This document shows positions 10,501 through 19,880 of a DNA stretch of 64,000 nucleotides, piece by piece. A model generated the notes under the pieces. It was not told the DNA's origin, made no database searches, and saw only the letters and a program-made list of their open reading frames with translations. The DNA lies in assembly GCA_903917705.1 (NCBI GenBank), contig CAIXBQ010000015.1, positions 1 to 64,000 of the forward strand, in the 5' to 3' direction. The DNA is from an uncultured Verrucomicrobia subdivision 3 bacterium (GTDB lineage Bacteria; Verrucomicrobiota; Verrucomicrobiia; Limisphaerales; UBA11358). Each line of letters begins with the position of its first letter. Positions within the stretch are counted from its first letter, which is position 1. Made by a program: the position numbers and the translations under genes.

Positions 10501-13343
10501 TGGACGCGGATGCTCTGCCAGTCCACCCGTTGCAACCGCAATTGGGCTTTGACAGTATCAGGCCAGGGCTTGCCGTCGGCTCGCACCGCCACCACTTCCA
10601 ATGCTGGCGCGGCTCCCGCTTTCAACACGTCAGCCCCCTGCCGCAGCCCCAGGTAAAAATCCGAACTGTGCCACACGAACTCCACCCGGCGCGACAGCGT
10701 CTGCTGGTTGACATCGGTCACTTCGGCCAGCAACGACACGGCGCGCGGCTGCGGGGCAGCCGGGTTGGCGGACAAGGGGGGTGCGATGATGAAAGCACTC
10801 CCGTTTGTCAAGGTGCCCCGGCCGGTTAACGACACCGACGATTGACCGGGCCCGGATTCCGGATCGAAGTCGTTTCGCCGGAAGCTGAATCCCTGAAACT
10901 TCTCAACCTGGAAATCCGTGTCACTCGCGTCGAGCGACCAAGTGACCCGGGCATGCGAAAGCGATTTGCCGAACAGATAGCGCGCCGAGAGCGGCAGTTG
11001 AACCGGGTCGCCCGCCGCATACTCTTTCTTGAATGGGAGCTGAATCTCGAATGCGCTCGGTTTATAATCCTGCACCAGAAATCCATATCGGCAATCATCA
11101 CGGCCGGGATCATTCGTGCCGAATTGCAACGTGGCCGTATAGGAACCACGCGACCCCGTCGGTAACGGCACCTGAGTTGACCAGCTGCCAAGGGCGCTAA
11201 ACACCACGTTGGTTTGAAAGAAGTTTTTGTCACGGGCATCCACGCATTGCAAGGTGCCGGTCGATCCAATTGGAACCGTCAAGCCCTGGCTTCCCCAGTT
11301 GCGAAGGATGGCTGCCAAATGCATCGTTTCGCCAGGCCGATAAAGGTCGCGATCACTGAACAGCATCACCCGTCTGGTATCTTTCTGCTCGTCGGGATCT
11401 GTGAACGGCAGATTAAACCGATAAAGCCAGATACGATTCCCACCAAGCTCCACCGCGTGAAAATCATTCTCGTGCTGGACCGCCACCCAGGCGGCGTTGG
11501 TGGTCGCGTCCAAGTGTGCGATCCCGTTGGTATCCGCGACGGCTGCCTGCAAAAGCTGGTTTTCGCCGCTGAACAAGTCCGCCGTTGCGCCGGCCACCGG
11601 CTGGCCCGTCTGGTGCGAAAAGACGAATACGTCCACACCCGTTAGCGATTTCTTCCAAGCCAAGCCCAAATCGGTCAGTTGGATCAGGGCTTGCGTGCAG
11701 AGGGCCGGATCATGGTCGTCGCCGCCTATCCGTCGCGCATCCAGGAATACCACGCCGGCCCGGCGGCCGCCCAATAATTCATCCCAATGGAGGTCCAGTT
11801 TGTGCGCCAGATCGGAAGCCTCCGGATCCGCACCCAGATCGAATTCCTTGTCAAAGACCGTGTTTCCAGGAACCAAGTTGTAATCGATCGACCGGTAGGG
11901 TTCGTCCCAGTCGCCGCTTTCGCGCCGGTCGGCAAACGACGCGAAGTAGCTTCCGTATCCGCGCAAAGCGTGGATGGCCGTGTGCGCGTCCATCAACTTG
12001 GCGCGAATCCGCACATGCGAAACATTGACGCTCAGGAGTGGAAAGGAACGGTTTCCGCCCGCCAATTGATCGCTCGAGAAGGCGGGAAAATATAACCGCG
12101 GTGCCACATGCGGCATCGGTAGCGTGAAAGTGTTTGCGCCCTGCAAAGGAAAGGACTCATCCGATACAAACCCGGGCTGCAGCTTGAGGTTGTAGGTGTT
12201 TCCACCCTGAAAGTCCCCCAAGAAAGTCAACCGTCGGTTGTTCACCCGTACGTGCAGATTGGTCGGAGCCCAACTTAACTCGATCAAATCACGAAAATCA
12301 TTCGTCAGAGACTCCGGAATGGATTTTGAGAATTCAACCTGAATGGAAGCTCCAGCATTGATGTAATTGTGCGCCGCCACATCCTTTACAACAAAAGGAA
12401 GGACGTCGCCCACCGGAACTTCAGTTTGCTCTTTTGAGCGCAACAAGCCGTCCGCGGTCGGAATGCCACTGGCCACAACCAGCCGCCAGCCCGTTCCGAT
12501 CGGCAATGAACCATGCGGCGTCACAATGAGAAGGTTGGAAATTTCATTGGTCGGATTTTTCGGGGACGGGTTTTCGCGGTTTTCCGTGGCGGCGTGGTTT
12601 AGGGCGGCTGCGGCTTGCTTCCATGTCTGCGGCAAAAGAAAGCTGCCAAACCCATAGCCTGAATAGTTATCTTCCCCCGTTCCCTGTCTGGTGTCAGCGG
12701 GTATATGCAACCCCTCAATGCTACGAAAAGAGAGGAACCTTTCGGCGTTAGTAGCGCGAACATTGGCGTTGAAGGCCAGTTTGCACTCCGGTTCCGAAGA
12801 GGCATCGGTGGTGGTTTGCTGCGGCCATGATGCAACCACGCCGAAAGGAGGCGTGGCCAATGTCCAGCGCAAGGTTGCATCGGATGGTTGTCCGTCTACC
12901 CGCCTTAATCCCGGCGACAGGCTTAGTTCATATCTGGTGTCCAGGGCGAGCGGTTCCGCAGGCGTAAACACTCCGCTGCGCGAACTCAACCAGGTAAACG
13001 TTCCCGGGAGTTGCGGTCGGATAACCAGCGGTGAATTCGTGGTTGGAAGACCAATCTGATCCCCCTTGACCATGACTGCTTCAAATCTCAACTCGAAGGT
13101 CGTCGCCGGCGTGGGGGTGGCCGAACCCATCACCAATTCGACATGGTTGGAATGATTCCGTTCGCCGCATCCTGCGAGCGCCGCGGCGAACAGGACGAAG
13201 GCTAGTCCGGAAAACCGGAGCGGCGAAAAGAGCTTTGGATGCTTAAGCCGTTGAATTATGGAACGATGATCGGGGTGTGCGGGTGAATTTTCAATCCGGC
13301 CACGCGAGCGGGTGGCCCCGGAAGAGGATGAGCGATGGGTCAT
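7533..13343 (-). CDS. Bacterial alpha-2-macroglobulin family lipoprotein
   Basis: 1936 aa, lipobox-like FAAALAGC, thioester motif YPYGCAEQ, RKNFLACAFWN after a poly-Gly stretch, MG-type repeats. Adjacent to pbpC. Confidence 0.93.
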   Translation of the reverse strand: MTHRSSSSGATRSRGRIENSPAHPDHRSIIQRLKHPKLFSPLRFSGLAFVLFAAALAGCGERNHSNHVELVMGSATPTPATTFELRFEAVMVKGDQIGLPTTNSPLVIRPQLPGTFTWLSSRSGVFTPAEPLALDTRYELSLSPGLRRVDGQPSDATLRWTLATPPFGVVASWPQQTTTDASSEPECKLAFNANVRATNAERFLSFRSIEGLHIPADTRQGTGEDNYSGYGFGSFLLPQTWKQAAAALNHAATENRENPSPKNPTNEISNLLIVTPHGSLPIGTGWRLVVASGIPTADGLLRSKEQTEVPVGDVLPFVVKDVAAHNYINAGASIQVEFSKSIPESLTNDFRDLIELSWAPTNLHVRVNNRRLTFLGDFQGGNTYNLKLQPGFVSDESFPLQGANTFTLPMPHVAPRLYFPAFSSDQLAGGNRSFPLLSVNVSHVRIRAKLMDAHTAIHALRGYGSYFASFADRRESGDWDEPYRSIDYNLVPGNTVFDKEFDLGADPEASDLAHKLDLHWDELLGGRRAGVVFLDARRIGGDDHDPALCTQALIQLTDLGLAWKKSLTGVDVFVFSHQTGQPVAGATADLFSGENQLLQAAVADTNGIAHLDATTNAAWVAVQHENDFHAVELGGNRIWLYRFNLPFTDPDEQKDTRRVMLFSDRDLYRPGETMHLAAILRNWGSQGLTVPIGSTGTLQCVDARDKNFFQTNVVFSALGSWSTQVPLPTGSRGSYTATLQFGTNDPGRDDCRYGFLVQDYKPSAFEIQLPFKKEYAAGDPVQLPLSARYLFGKSLSHARVTWSLDASDTDFQVEKFQGFSFRRNDFDPESGPGQSSVSLTGRGTLTNGSAFIIAPPLSANPAAPQPRAVSLLAEVTDVNQQTLSRRVEFVWHSSDFYLGLRQGADVLKAGAAPALEVVAVRADGKPWPDTVKAQLRLQRVDWQSIRVQGAGKTVRFRNEQVFTNIFEKEISVEPVPAPEASQAEAKGDQLADLPPLPAGEYAVEVTTQDAGGRPVTSSLNFQVTASAEAASAELGRNYRDDVRLTLKPDHESYAPGDTAEILVEAPFSGTALVTVEREKILRSFVTRLEGNAPELRIPLEPGDVPNVFVSVTLVRGSDSSPHRNKEPEYRVGNCELPVIDPRSRLGVKIVAASTNCLPGRPVEVAVQVSDASGAPVSGAEVILYAVDDGILGLTDYKLPDPHKFFYAARPLSVQSSVSLPNLLPEDPDDLRFQNKGHLGGGGGGGANRIRKNFLACAFWNATLLTDADGKVQVQFPAPDSLTRYRLLAVAHTRESHFGSGQSAFHVTKPLVIEPSLPSCANITDHLIARGVVLNQTTNTGEIAVTLELDDKTKGTGPEPVLSRRITIAANGSMAVEFPVEFIDTGETKWVWRARFVDATAGSFIDAVQSTIEIGHIAPLIREVYLGHGAGSQTNLVALVNPQLLTGKGRITVEVANTRLNELGETASQLLHYPYGCAEQAGSTLLPWVLLRDTPGLLSAHRLGTNNSAAAIRAGVARLFSMQTQSGGLGYWPRSKEPMLWASVYGGLVLALAQRHGVSVPKEEFDNLMKYLSEQLRSSGEDASSLSDCCLGLYALALAGRAEPGYQEKMYSRRGKLSVEDRGLLALAIEENHGPAEMVADLLGSNPPSHPRDESRFGCEPREDAIRLLAWIQYRPEDPVVDGLVTDLMREQKDAHWETTQGNAWALLALTEYARRVETRLSPAEGRLQYAGQSIPFQLDGRTNTFTGSFSVTNVADATLLLMSASTNRLYTTVSIETRPPETAQPRQDRGFSLQRRFDRLDDDNQPQGAGSLHVGDRVLVSLRLTVRETARYVVIDDALPAIFEAINAEFRTQEARSADALTRDGSWWVSDFREIRKDRCLSFADWVEPGTYTLRYVARVRAAGTVTAPPAKVEEMYHPGRCGFTESQTLVSERLP

Positions 13344-13643
13344 GGCAGTAGTGGTTCATGGTTTATTTGTTTCAGACCACGACGCAGCCAAAAAAACAAG
13401 AGACACAATGACTGAGGGATGCGACGGGCCTATTGCATCTTGTTCTGTTGAGGAAGCCAGGACGGGATGCGGACTAACGCTGTCCAAACACTCGTTCGGC
13501 CAGCAAGACAATTCATACCACTGTTGATGGACTTGTCCAGCGTTTTGTGGCCAGCTTTCGTTTTTAAGGTCTTCCTGGTCGGAAATCATAGAGTCTTTAC
13601 CCTGGTTTCATTTTTTTCTTTAAAAGCACCACCCTTGCTTCCA

Positions 13644-13675
13644 TCGGAGGGGCGAAACCTGCAGCGCGCACCATT
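13644..13675 (+). repeat. Degenerate direct copy of the tRNA-Val 3' end (att-like)
   Basis: tcggaggggcgaaacctgcagcgcgcaccatt matches 4976-5007 tcggaggttcgaaacctccaccgcgcaccatt at 28/32 positions. Confidence 0.75.
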
Positions 13676-13812
13676 ATTGATCTTCGGCTGGCTGAAGGTT
13701 GTTTCACAATCGACTCCCCGCGAGTGACTTTTCTCTGGTCGGCGCCACAGTCAGTCGGTGGGTACGCCCATCTGGCTTGCGCTGAATGCCGGCGATTGGC
13801 AACTTTTGATTT

Positions 13813-14502
13813 ATGAAGATCACACCGCTGGCAGGCTCACACCTTCTCCCACTGCTGTTTGTCATGGGGTTGCTTTCGATCGCCGGTTTTGGCTCTGCTT
13901 TGGCGGCTGGCACGCCCGGCGCACTGGACGCCGAGGTGAAAGGGTGGACCGACCTCATGCCCGCGGCGGACTTAAAAGGCTGGACCCGCATCGCCATCCC
14001 GCCGACGAATGTCTTGGGCCGCGCGCAATGGCATTTGGATACCTCGCGCCAGGTGCTGGTTTGCGACGGCGATGGCGGCCATGAAATGCTTCGCTTCGAC
14101 CGGCAGTTGACGAACTGCATCTTTCATGTCGAATGCCGGTTTGTTCCCCTGGCCGGGAAGAAGCATTATTACAACAGCGGTGTTTTCATCCGCAACTCCG
14201 CCGACGGCACGATCTGGCATCAATGCCAGCTGACCATGGACGGCGGGTATCTCTTCGGCAACACACCGGTCAAAGGGCAGCCGCAGTCATTCATGGCCCA
14301 GGCGGAAGATCGCTGCATGAAACCGGTCGGCGAGTGGAACCTCGTGGAGGTCACGGCCAGCAACCGGACCTTGACGGTTTGGTCCAACGGTTTGGTGATA
14401 AGCGAGTTTAACAGTTGTGAAGTGCCCGCCGGCTACATCGCTTTGGAATCCGAAGGCTACGCTATCGAGTTTAGGAATTTGAAGTTGAAAATACTGCCGT
14501 AA
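13813..14502 (+). CDS. DUF1080 / 3-keto-disaccharide hydrolase-type secreted protein
   Basis: Signal peptide, GWTDLMPAADLKGWTRIAIP, YNSGVFIRNSADGTIWHQCQL, IALESEGYAIEFRNLKL are typical of the family. Confidence 0.85.
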   Translation: MKITPLAGSHLLPLLFVMGLLSIAGFGSALAAGTPGALDAEVKGWTDLMPAADLKGWTRIAIPPTNVLGRAQWHLDTSRQVLVCDGDGGHEMLRFDRQLTNCIFHVECRFVPLAGKKHYYNSGVFIRNSADGTIWHQCQLTMDGGYLFGNTPVKGQPQSFMAQAEDRCMKPVGEWNLVEVTASNRTLTVWSNGLVISEFNSCEVPAGYIALESEGYAIEFRNLKLKILP

Positions 14503-14611
14503 CCGGGGCCGCTTCGATCCACGAGACAACGCCATCGTGTCCTGACGGCCCGGTCGTCCGTTGTTCATCTTTCTTCTCTGTCGCGCTGAAAAGGCGTAGA
14601 GTCCACGTCCT

Positions 14612-17161
14612 GTGGCTGCGACCCTATATGACCTGATACCGCGCGATGAGAAGCCCGGCAACGACTTGCTGCTGGGACGGTTTCTCGACTATGCGGCCGG
14701 CCGGCGGCTCCAGCTTTATCCGGCGCAGGAATCCGCCATCCTGGAATTGTTCGATGACAAGAACGTCATCCTCAACACGCCGACAGGTTCCGGCAAATCG
14801 CTGGTGGCGGCAGCGCTGCACTTTCAGGCCATCGCCCGGGGCCGGCGCTCGATTTATACCTGTCCGATCAAGGCGCTGGTGAACGAGAAGTTCATGGCGC
14901 TGTGCCGCGAGTTCGGTCCGGACAACGTCGGGCTTAGCACCGGCGATGCCTCGGTCAACCGCGACGCGCCGATCCTCTGCTGCACGGCGGAAATCCTCGC
15001 GAACATCGCCCTGCGGGAAGGCGATCAGGCCGGCGTGCGGGAGGTCGTCATGGACGAATTCCATTACTATGCCGACCGCGAGCGCGGCGGGGCGTGGCAG
15101 GTGCCGCTGCTGACGCTGCCGCAGGCGCGCTTCCTCCTGATGTCCGCCACGCTCGGCGACACGACGTTCTTTGAAGCGGAACTCACGCGGCTCACGGGGC
15201 GTCCGACCGTTGCGGTCACCTCCACGGACCGGCCCGTGCCGCTGGAATTTGCGTATTCGGAACTGCCCCTGGCCAAGACGCTTGAAAGTCTCGCCGCCGA
15301 GGGCAAGGCGCCGGTCTATGTCGTCCACTTCACCCAGCTTGAAGCGGCCCAGAGCGCGCAGGATTTCACCAGCCTCAACGTCTGCACGCGGGACGAAAAG
15401 GCGGCCATCGCCCATACGCTCGAAGGGTTCAAGTTCACCAGCCCCTACGGCCCGGAGATCAAGAAGTGGCTGCGCCATGGCATCGGCCTGCATCACGCCG
15501 GGCTGCTGCCGAAGTATCGCGTGCTGGTGGAGCAGCTGGCCCAGCAGGGTTTGCTCAAGGTCATCTGCGGCACGGACACGCTGGGGGTGGGCATCAATGT
15601 GCCCATCCGCACGGTGCTGTTCACGCGGCTGTGCAAGTTCGACGGGCAGAAGACCGGCATCCTGAGCGCGCGGGATTTTCACCAGATCAGCGGCCGCGCG
15701 GGGCGGAAGGGATTCGATGACCGGGGCTGGGTGGTGGCGCAGGCGCCGGAGCATGTGATTGAAAATCTCAAGCTCGCGGAAAAGTCGGCGCGCGACGGCA
15801 AGAAAACCGTGAAGCGCCAGCCGCCGGAGAAAAACTTCGTCAACTGGGACAAGAACACCTTTGTCCGCTTGATGGCCGCCCCGCCGGAACGGCTGGCCTC
15901 CCGTTTTCAGGTCACGCACGCGATGCTGCTGAACGTGCTCAGCCGCCAGGGCGATGGCTGCACCGCGATGCGGCGGCTGATCCGGGATTGCCACGAAACG
16001 CCCAAGGCCAAAAAGGCCCACGCGCAGCGCGCCTGGCAATTGTTCCGCTCGCTGCTGGAGCGGAAAATCGTGGAGTTTATCCCCCGCACGGAAGCCGGCG
16101 CGCAGTTCCGGGTGAACATCGAGTTGCAGGATGATTTCTCCATGGACCAGGTGCTGTCGCTCTATCTGCTGGAAACAATTCCGCTGGTGGATCCGCAGGC
16201 GCCGGATTACGCGCTCGTGCTGCTCACGCTGGTCGAATCCATTCTGGAAGACCCGGCCATCATCCTCCGCAAGCAGCTCGACCAGGTGAAGGACCGGAAG
16301 ATGGCCGAGATGAAAATGGAGGGCGTCGAATATGACCAGCGGATGGAGGAGCTCGAAAAACTCGAATACCCCAAGCCGAACCGCGAGTTTGTTTATTCCA
16401 CCTTCAACGACTTTGCCGCGCGGCATCCGTGGGTGGGCCAGGAAAACATCCATCCGAAATCCATCGTGCGGGAGATGTTCGAGGAGTTCCGGTCGTTTGC
16501 CGACTACATCAAGCTTTACGAATTGCAGCGCGCCGAGGGCGTGTTGTTGCGCCATCTGAACAGCGTCTTCAAAGTCCTCGCGCAAACCGTCCCCGACGCC
16601 GCCAAGAACGATCAGGTGCGCGAAATGGAACTTTATCTCGGCACGATGATCCGGCAGGTGGACTCGAGCCTGCTGGATGAATGGGAGAAGATGCGGGACC
16701 CGAATTATCAGCGCGCCGAAGCCGCGGAAGTCCGGCCGCCGGGCGCCGAGGCCGCCGACCAGGACATCACCCGGGATGTGAAGGCGTTCACCGCCGCCCT
16801 GCGCAACCGGATTTTCAATTTCCTGCGCGGCCTGGTGGTGGCCGATTACGAGACCGCCGTCACCCATTTGAATTCCCCGCTGGATGCCGACGGCTCACCC
16901 TGGACCGCCGACCGGCTGGATAAAATCATGGAAGCTTACGAAGCCGAGCACCAGCGGCTCTGCCTCGATCCGAATGCCCGCAACGCCCGCCACATCTACG
17001 TGCTGCCCGCCGCCGACAAGCTGTCCTGGCGCATCCAACAAATGCTCGTGGACCCCGCGGAACACAATGACTGGGTGGCTGAATTCGACGTGGACCTCGG
17101 CGAATCGCGCAAGCTGGGCGAACCCTGCCTGCGGCTGCGGCGCATCGGCAGCCTGACCTGA
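14612..17161 (+). CDS. Ski2/Mtr4-like DEAD/DEAH-box helicase
   Basis: Walker [15 protein letters not shown] (DExH), [13 protein letters not shown]. Confidence 0.9.
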   Translation: MAATLYDLIPRDEKPGNDLLLGRFLDYAAGRRLQLYPAQESAILELFDDKNVILNTPTGSGKSLVAAALHFQAIARGRRSIYTCPIKALVNEKFMALCREFGPDNVGLSTGDASVNRDAPILCCTAEILANIALREGDQAGVREVVMDEFHYYADRERGGAWQVPLLTLPQARFLLMSATLGDTTFFEAELTRLTGRPTVAVTSTDRPVPLEFAYSELPLAKTLESLAAEGKAPVYVVHFTQLEAAQSAQDFTSLNVCTRDEKAAIAHTLEGFKFTSPYGPEIKKWLRHGIGLHHAGLLPKYRVLVEQLAQQGLLKVICGTDTLGVGINVPIRTVLFTRLCKFDGQKTGILSARDFHQISGRAGRKGFDDRGWVVAQAPEHVIENLKLAEKSARDGKKTVKRQPPEKNFVNWDKNTFVRLMAAPPERLASRFQVTHAMLLNVLSRQGDGCTAMRRLIRDCHETPKAKKAHAQRAWQLFRSLLERKIVEFIPRTEAGAQFRVNIELQDDFSMDQVLSLYLLETIPLVDPQAPDYALVLLTLVESILEDPAIILRKQLDQVKDRKMAEMKMEGVEYDQRMEELEKLEYPKPNREFVYSTFNDFAARHPWVGQENIHPKSIVREMFEEFRSFADYIKLYELQRAEGVLLRHLNSVFKVLAQTVPDAAKNDQVREMELYLGTMIRQVDSSLLDEWEKMRDPNYQRAEAAEVRPPGAEAADQDITRDVKAFTAALRNRIFNFLRGLVVADYETAVTHLNSPLDADGSPWTADRLDKIMEAYEAEHQRLCLDPNARNARHIYVLPAADKLSWRIQQMLVDPAEHNDWVAEFDVDLGESRKLGEPCLRLRRIGSLT

Positions 17162-17266
17162 ACGGGCCGCCGGCTCCGTGCCATGGGCCGGCCGCGGGCT
17201 CCCGCCCCGCGCCGATTTAGGTTGCCAGCCGCCGCGGATATTTTTACAACGGGTTCCGACACGCTT

Positions 17267-17986
17267 ATGGCCACCCTTGTATTCGACATCGAAACCTCCG
17301 CGCAGCCGATAGACAACTTCGACGAAGCGCAGCAGGAATACCTCTTCCGCGAAACCGAGAAGCTTGACGACGCCCTCGCCAAGCAGGCCAAGCGCGAGGA
17401 GATCACGCGGTTCATGAGCCTGTGGCCGTTCACCTCGCAGGTCGTCTGCATCGCCATGCTCAATGCCGAGACCCAGCGCGGCCAGTCCATCTACATCGCC
17501 GATGATTTTGAGGACGACGGCGGCGACGCCGGGCTGGTGGAGTTTGTGCCCGTGGCCGACGAGACCGAGCTGCTCACCGCCTTCTGGGATGTGGCCAAGC
17601 ATTACGACAGCGTCGTCACCTTCAACGGCCGCGGCTTCGACGTGCCGTTCATCTACCTGCGCTCCGCGCTGCTCAACGTGCCGATCTCCAAAAAGAACTG
17701 GCTCGGCTACCGCTACGCCACCGAGCCGCACTGCGACCTGGCCGAGCAACTGACTTTTTACAGCGTGAGCGGGCGCGACGGCGCGGCGCGGCGGTTCAAC
17801 CTGGATTTTTACTGCAAAGCCTTCGGCATTGAATCGCCCAAGAGCGCGGGCGTGACCGGCATGGACGTGAAGGATTTGATGGAAGCGGGCAAATACCGGG
17901 AGATCGCCGAATACTGCCTGCGCGACGTCCGCGCCACCGTGGAGCTATACAAAATCTGGAAGGAACGCCTGGCGGGGATAAAGTGA
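17267..17986 (+). CDS. RNase H-fold 3'-5' exonuclease (PolB exonuclease/YprB-like)
   Basis: MATLVFDIETSAQP (DxE), VVTFNGRGFDVPFI, YCLRDVRATVELY. The ORF opens at 17183 but the motif-bearing start is 17267. Confidence 0.82.
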   Translation: MATLVFDIETSAQPIDNFDEAQQEYLFRETEKLDDALAKQAKREEITRFMSLWPFTSQVVCIAMLNAETQRGQSIYIADDFEDDGGDAGLVEFVPVADETELLTAFWDVAKHYDSVVTFNGRGFDVPFIYLRSALLNVPISKKNWLGYRYATEPHCDLAEQLTFYSVSGRDGAARRFNLDFYCKAFGIESPKSAGVTGMDVKDLMEAGKYREIAEYCLRDVRATVELYKIWKERLAGIK

Positions 17987-18060
17987 ACAATAGGACTTGC
18001 AAGCTTTTTGCTAAAGCGTAATGTTCCAAATTATTGGGTGCAGACTTTGAAATATTAATT

Positions 18061-18720
18061 ATGAAAACTGCAAAACGGTTCGTCATTCTTCTAACTGCGT
18101 TTTTAACAACAAACTCAATTTTTGCCTTTTACTCTCCTGAAAAGGGCGTGTGGCTTACACGTGATCCTATCAATGATCCGGGGAAACAAGTCCTTCACAC
18201 GGTGCAAACAACTACTTTGACTAACAAAGTTTCTTTGTTCTCGCTAAGTCAGCCCGCGCTAGCAAGAAATGCCATTCATGAGCTTGGTTCAAAACCCCAA
18301 ATGAAAGAAGAAAGCAATCCGTATGAATTTGTTGGGAACAATTCTGTTTGTTTAATTGATGCCTTTGGGAATTGTATTTGCATGTTCAAAGGGCACGATG
18401 GAATGTTGACTGTGGATGTAAGTTGCAAGGGGGTTTTATCAATATGGGTTATTGACGAACATTCTGCGCCGGCTAGCGGAGCAGTCGCTGGAACTACTGT
18501 TCTTGCTGACGGGTTCGTAATGGGCGGCATAACATATAAAATTGACGGAAGCACTTGTGTGACGATTTCCTGCTCCGGCGGCACGGTTAATGTAACATCT
18601 TGCGTTAATTGTATCGCCGCAATGATGGGAAAGAAGGATCCGTATCCCGTCACGATCGGCGCGTTTGGTGGGTCTCCTAAAGAGCCAACGCCCGGTTCGC
18701 CTCCTCCTGTCGCAAAATAA
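18061..18720 (+). CDS. Secreted short protein carrying isolated Rhs-core end motifs and a Cys-containing C-terminus
   Basis: Signal peptide MKTAKRFVILLTAFLTTNSIFA, then FYSPEKGVWLTRDPINDPG and NPYEFVGNNSVCLIDAFG (cf. Rhs-associated core RDPIxE..NLYxFVxNNPVxxxDPxG). Confidence 0.7.
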   Translation: MKTAKRFVILLTAFLTTNSIFAFYSPEKGVWLTRDPINDPGKQVLHTVQTTTLTNKVSLFSLSQPALARNAIHELGSKPQMKEESNPYEFVGNNSVCLIDAFGNCICMFKGHDGMLTVDVSCKGVLSIWVIDEHSAPASGAVAGTTVLADGFVMGGITYKIDGSTCVTISCSGGTVNVTSCVNCIAAMMGKKDPYPVTIGAFGGSPKEPTPGSPPPVAK

Positions 18721-18730
18721 TCAATTGTCA

Positions 18731-19153
18731 ATGAAAGCGAAGCGAACTGTCGGGACAGTCGTTGTTATCGTTGGCACTTGGATGGGCTTTTGGTTCTACA
18801 ACATCGGAAGAACCATGCGCGAAAGCGTGAATTTTGATGTTAGTGCAATTTTTTGCGGATTAATGCTCGTTGTGCTTTTTTCTATGATTCCTGTCATGTC
18901 ACTTTTCATTCTGAAAAGTATTTTCCCCTCACAGACAAAATGGTCACTGTTTTCACTATTAATCCTGTTTTCAGTGTCATTGGGATCAGGCAGCTTGCTG
19001 TCAGAAGCGATGTTGTTAAGGGATGAAGCTCGTTTTGCTGCCGAGGTAATGAGGGCCAATCCTCAATCCATATATAGCCGTCCTCGTGCTTGGCCTAATC
19101 AAAACTGTGACCTGGTTTTTATCCCAGGCAAAGGAATTCATAGCACCGATTAA
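18731..19153 (+). CDS. Small multi-pass membrane protein, possible partner of the upstream Rhs-like protein
   Basis: 140 aa with three hydrophobic segments, 10 bp downstream of the previous stop codon, same strand. Confidence 0.6.
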   Translation: MKAKRTVGTVVVIVGTWMGFWFYNIGRTMRESVNFDVSAIFCGLMLVVLFSMIPVMSLFILKSIFPSQTKWSLFSLLILFSVSLGSGSLLSEAMLLRDEARFAAEVMRANPQSIYSRPRAWPNQNCDLVFIPGKGIHSTD

Positions 19154-19225
19154 ATTGAACGCGATGTCTGCCAGTCCCATCCTGAAAGCAGCTGTGCGCC
19201 GTTTTGGAACATCGCGGCGGGCCAA

Positions 19226-19316
19226 GACGTCAGCCCGGAGGGCTGTGGGAAATTAGCCGGGGATACCATCCCCGGTGACGTCATTGCAAAAATAATGCGC
19301 CCCGGCGGGGCGCAGG
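19226..19316. repeat. Left three-hairpin inverted repeat flanking the RAYT gene
   Basis: cagcccggagggctg, ccggggataccatccccgg and gcgccccggcggggcgc are palindromes. The whole unit mirrors 19781-19870. Confidence 0.85.
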
Positions 19317-19331
19317 AACACAAAACATAAA

Positions 19332-19778
19332 TTGTCTTCGACCCATTTGAGCCTGCATGTGCATGTGGTGTTTGGCACCAAACACCAACGGCCGTTCATG
19401 GCAACGGCATGGCGTCCACGACTCCATGCCTATTTGGGCGGCGCTGCAAAAATCCTCGAAGTCGTGCCGGAGGCCATCGGTGGCGTGGCGGATCATGTTC
19501 ATCTGCTATTGGGGCTGAAGGCGACGCATTGTTTATCCGACGTGATGCGCGATTTGAAGCGGGTTTCCTCGGCTTGGGTGCATGAGACGATTGGCGAGCG
19601 CGATTTCCAGTGGCAGGACGGTTATGGGACCTTCACGGTGAGCGTTTCCATGGTGGGAACGGTTCGTCATTACATCGCCAAGCAAGAGGAACATCATCGG
19701 AAAAAGACGTTTCAGGATGAATATGTAGAATTGCTCAAACACCACGGGGTGGAATACGACGAAAAATATCTTTGGTGA
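19332..19778 (+). CDS. REP-associated / IS200-like tyrosine transposase (Y1)
   Basis: HLSLHVHVVFGTKHQRPF, DHVHLLL (HUH motif), catalytic Tyr region VRHYIAKQEEHHRKKTFQDEY. Confidence 0.9.
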   Translation: MSSTHLSLHVHVVFGTKHQRPFMATAWRPRLHAYLGGAAKILEVVPEAIGGVADHVHLLLGLKATHCLSDVMRDLKRVSSAWVHETIGERDFQWQDGYGTFTVSVSMVGTVRHYIAKQEEHHRKKTFQDEYVELLKHHGVEYDEKYLW

Positions 19779-19780
19779 TT

Positions 19781-19870
19781 TCCGCCGCCCCGGCCGGGGC
19801 GGTTTAATTTTTTTGCGCGAAGACCGGGGGCGTTGCCCCCGGCTAATTTCCAGCAGCCCTCCGGGCTGAA
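19781..19870. repeat. Right three-hairpin inverted repeat flanking the RAYT gene
   Basis: ccgccccggccggggcgg, ccgggggcgttgcccccgg and cagccctccgggctg. Its reverse complement aligns with 19226-19316. Confidence 0.85.
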
Positions 19871-19880
19871 AGAGTGCCGG

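Noticed and set aside
14624-16867. 747-aa minus-strand ORF opposite the helicase
   Set aside because: Codon-mirrored shadow of the Ski2-like helicase, which carries all expected motifs.
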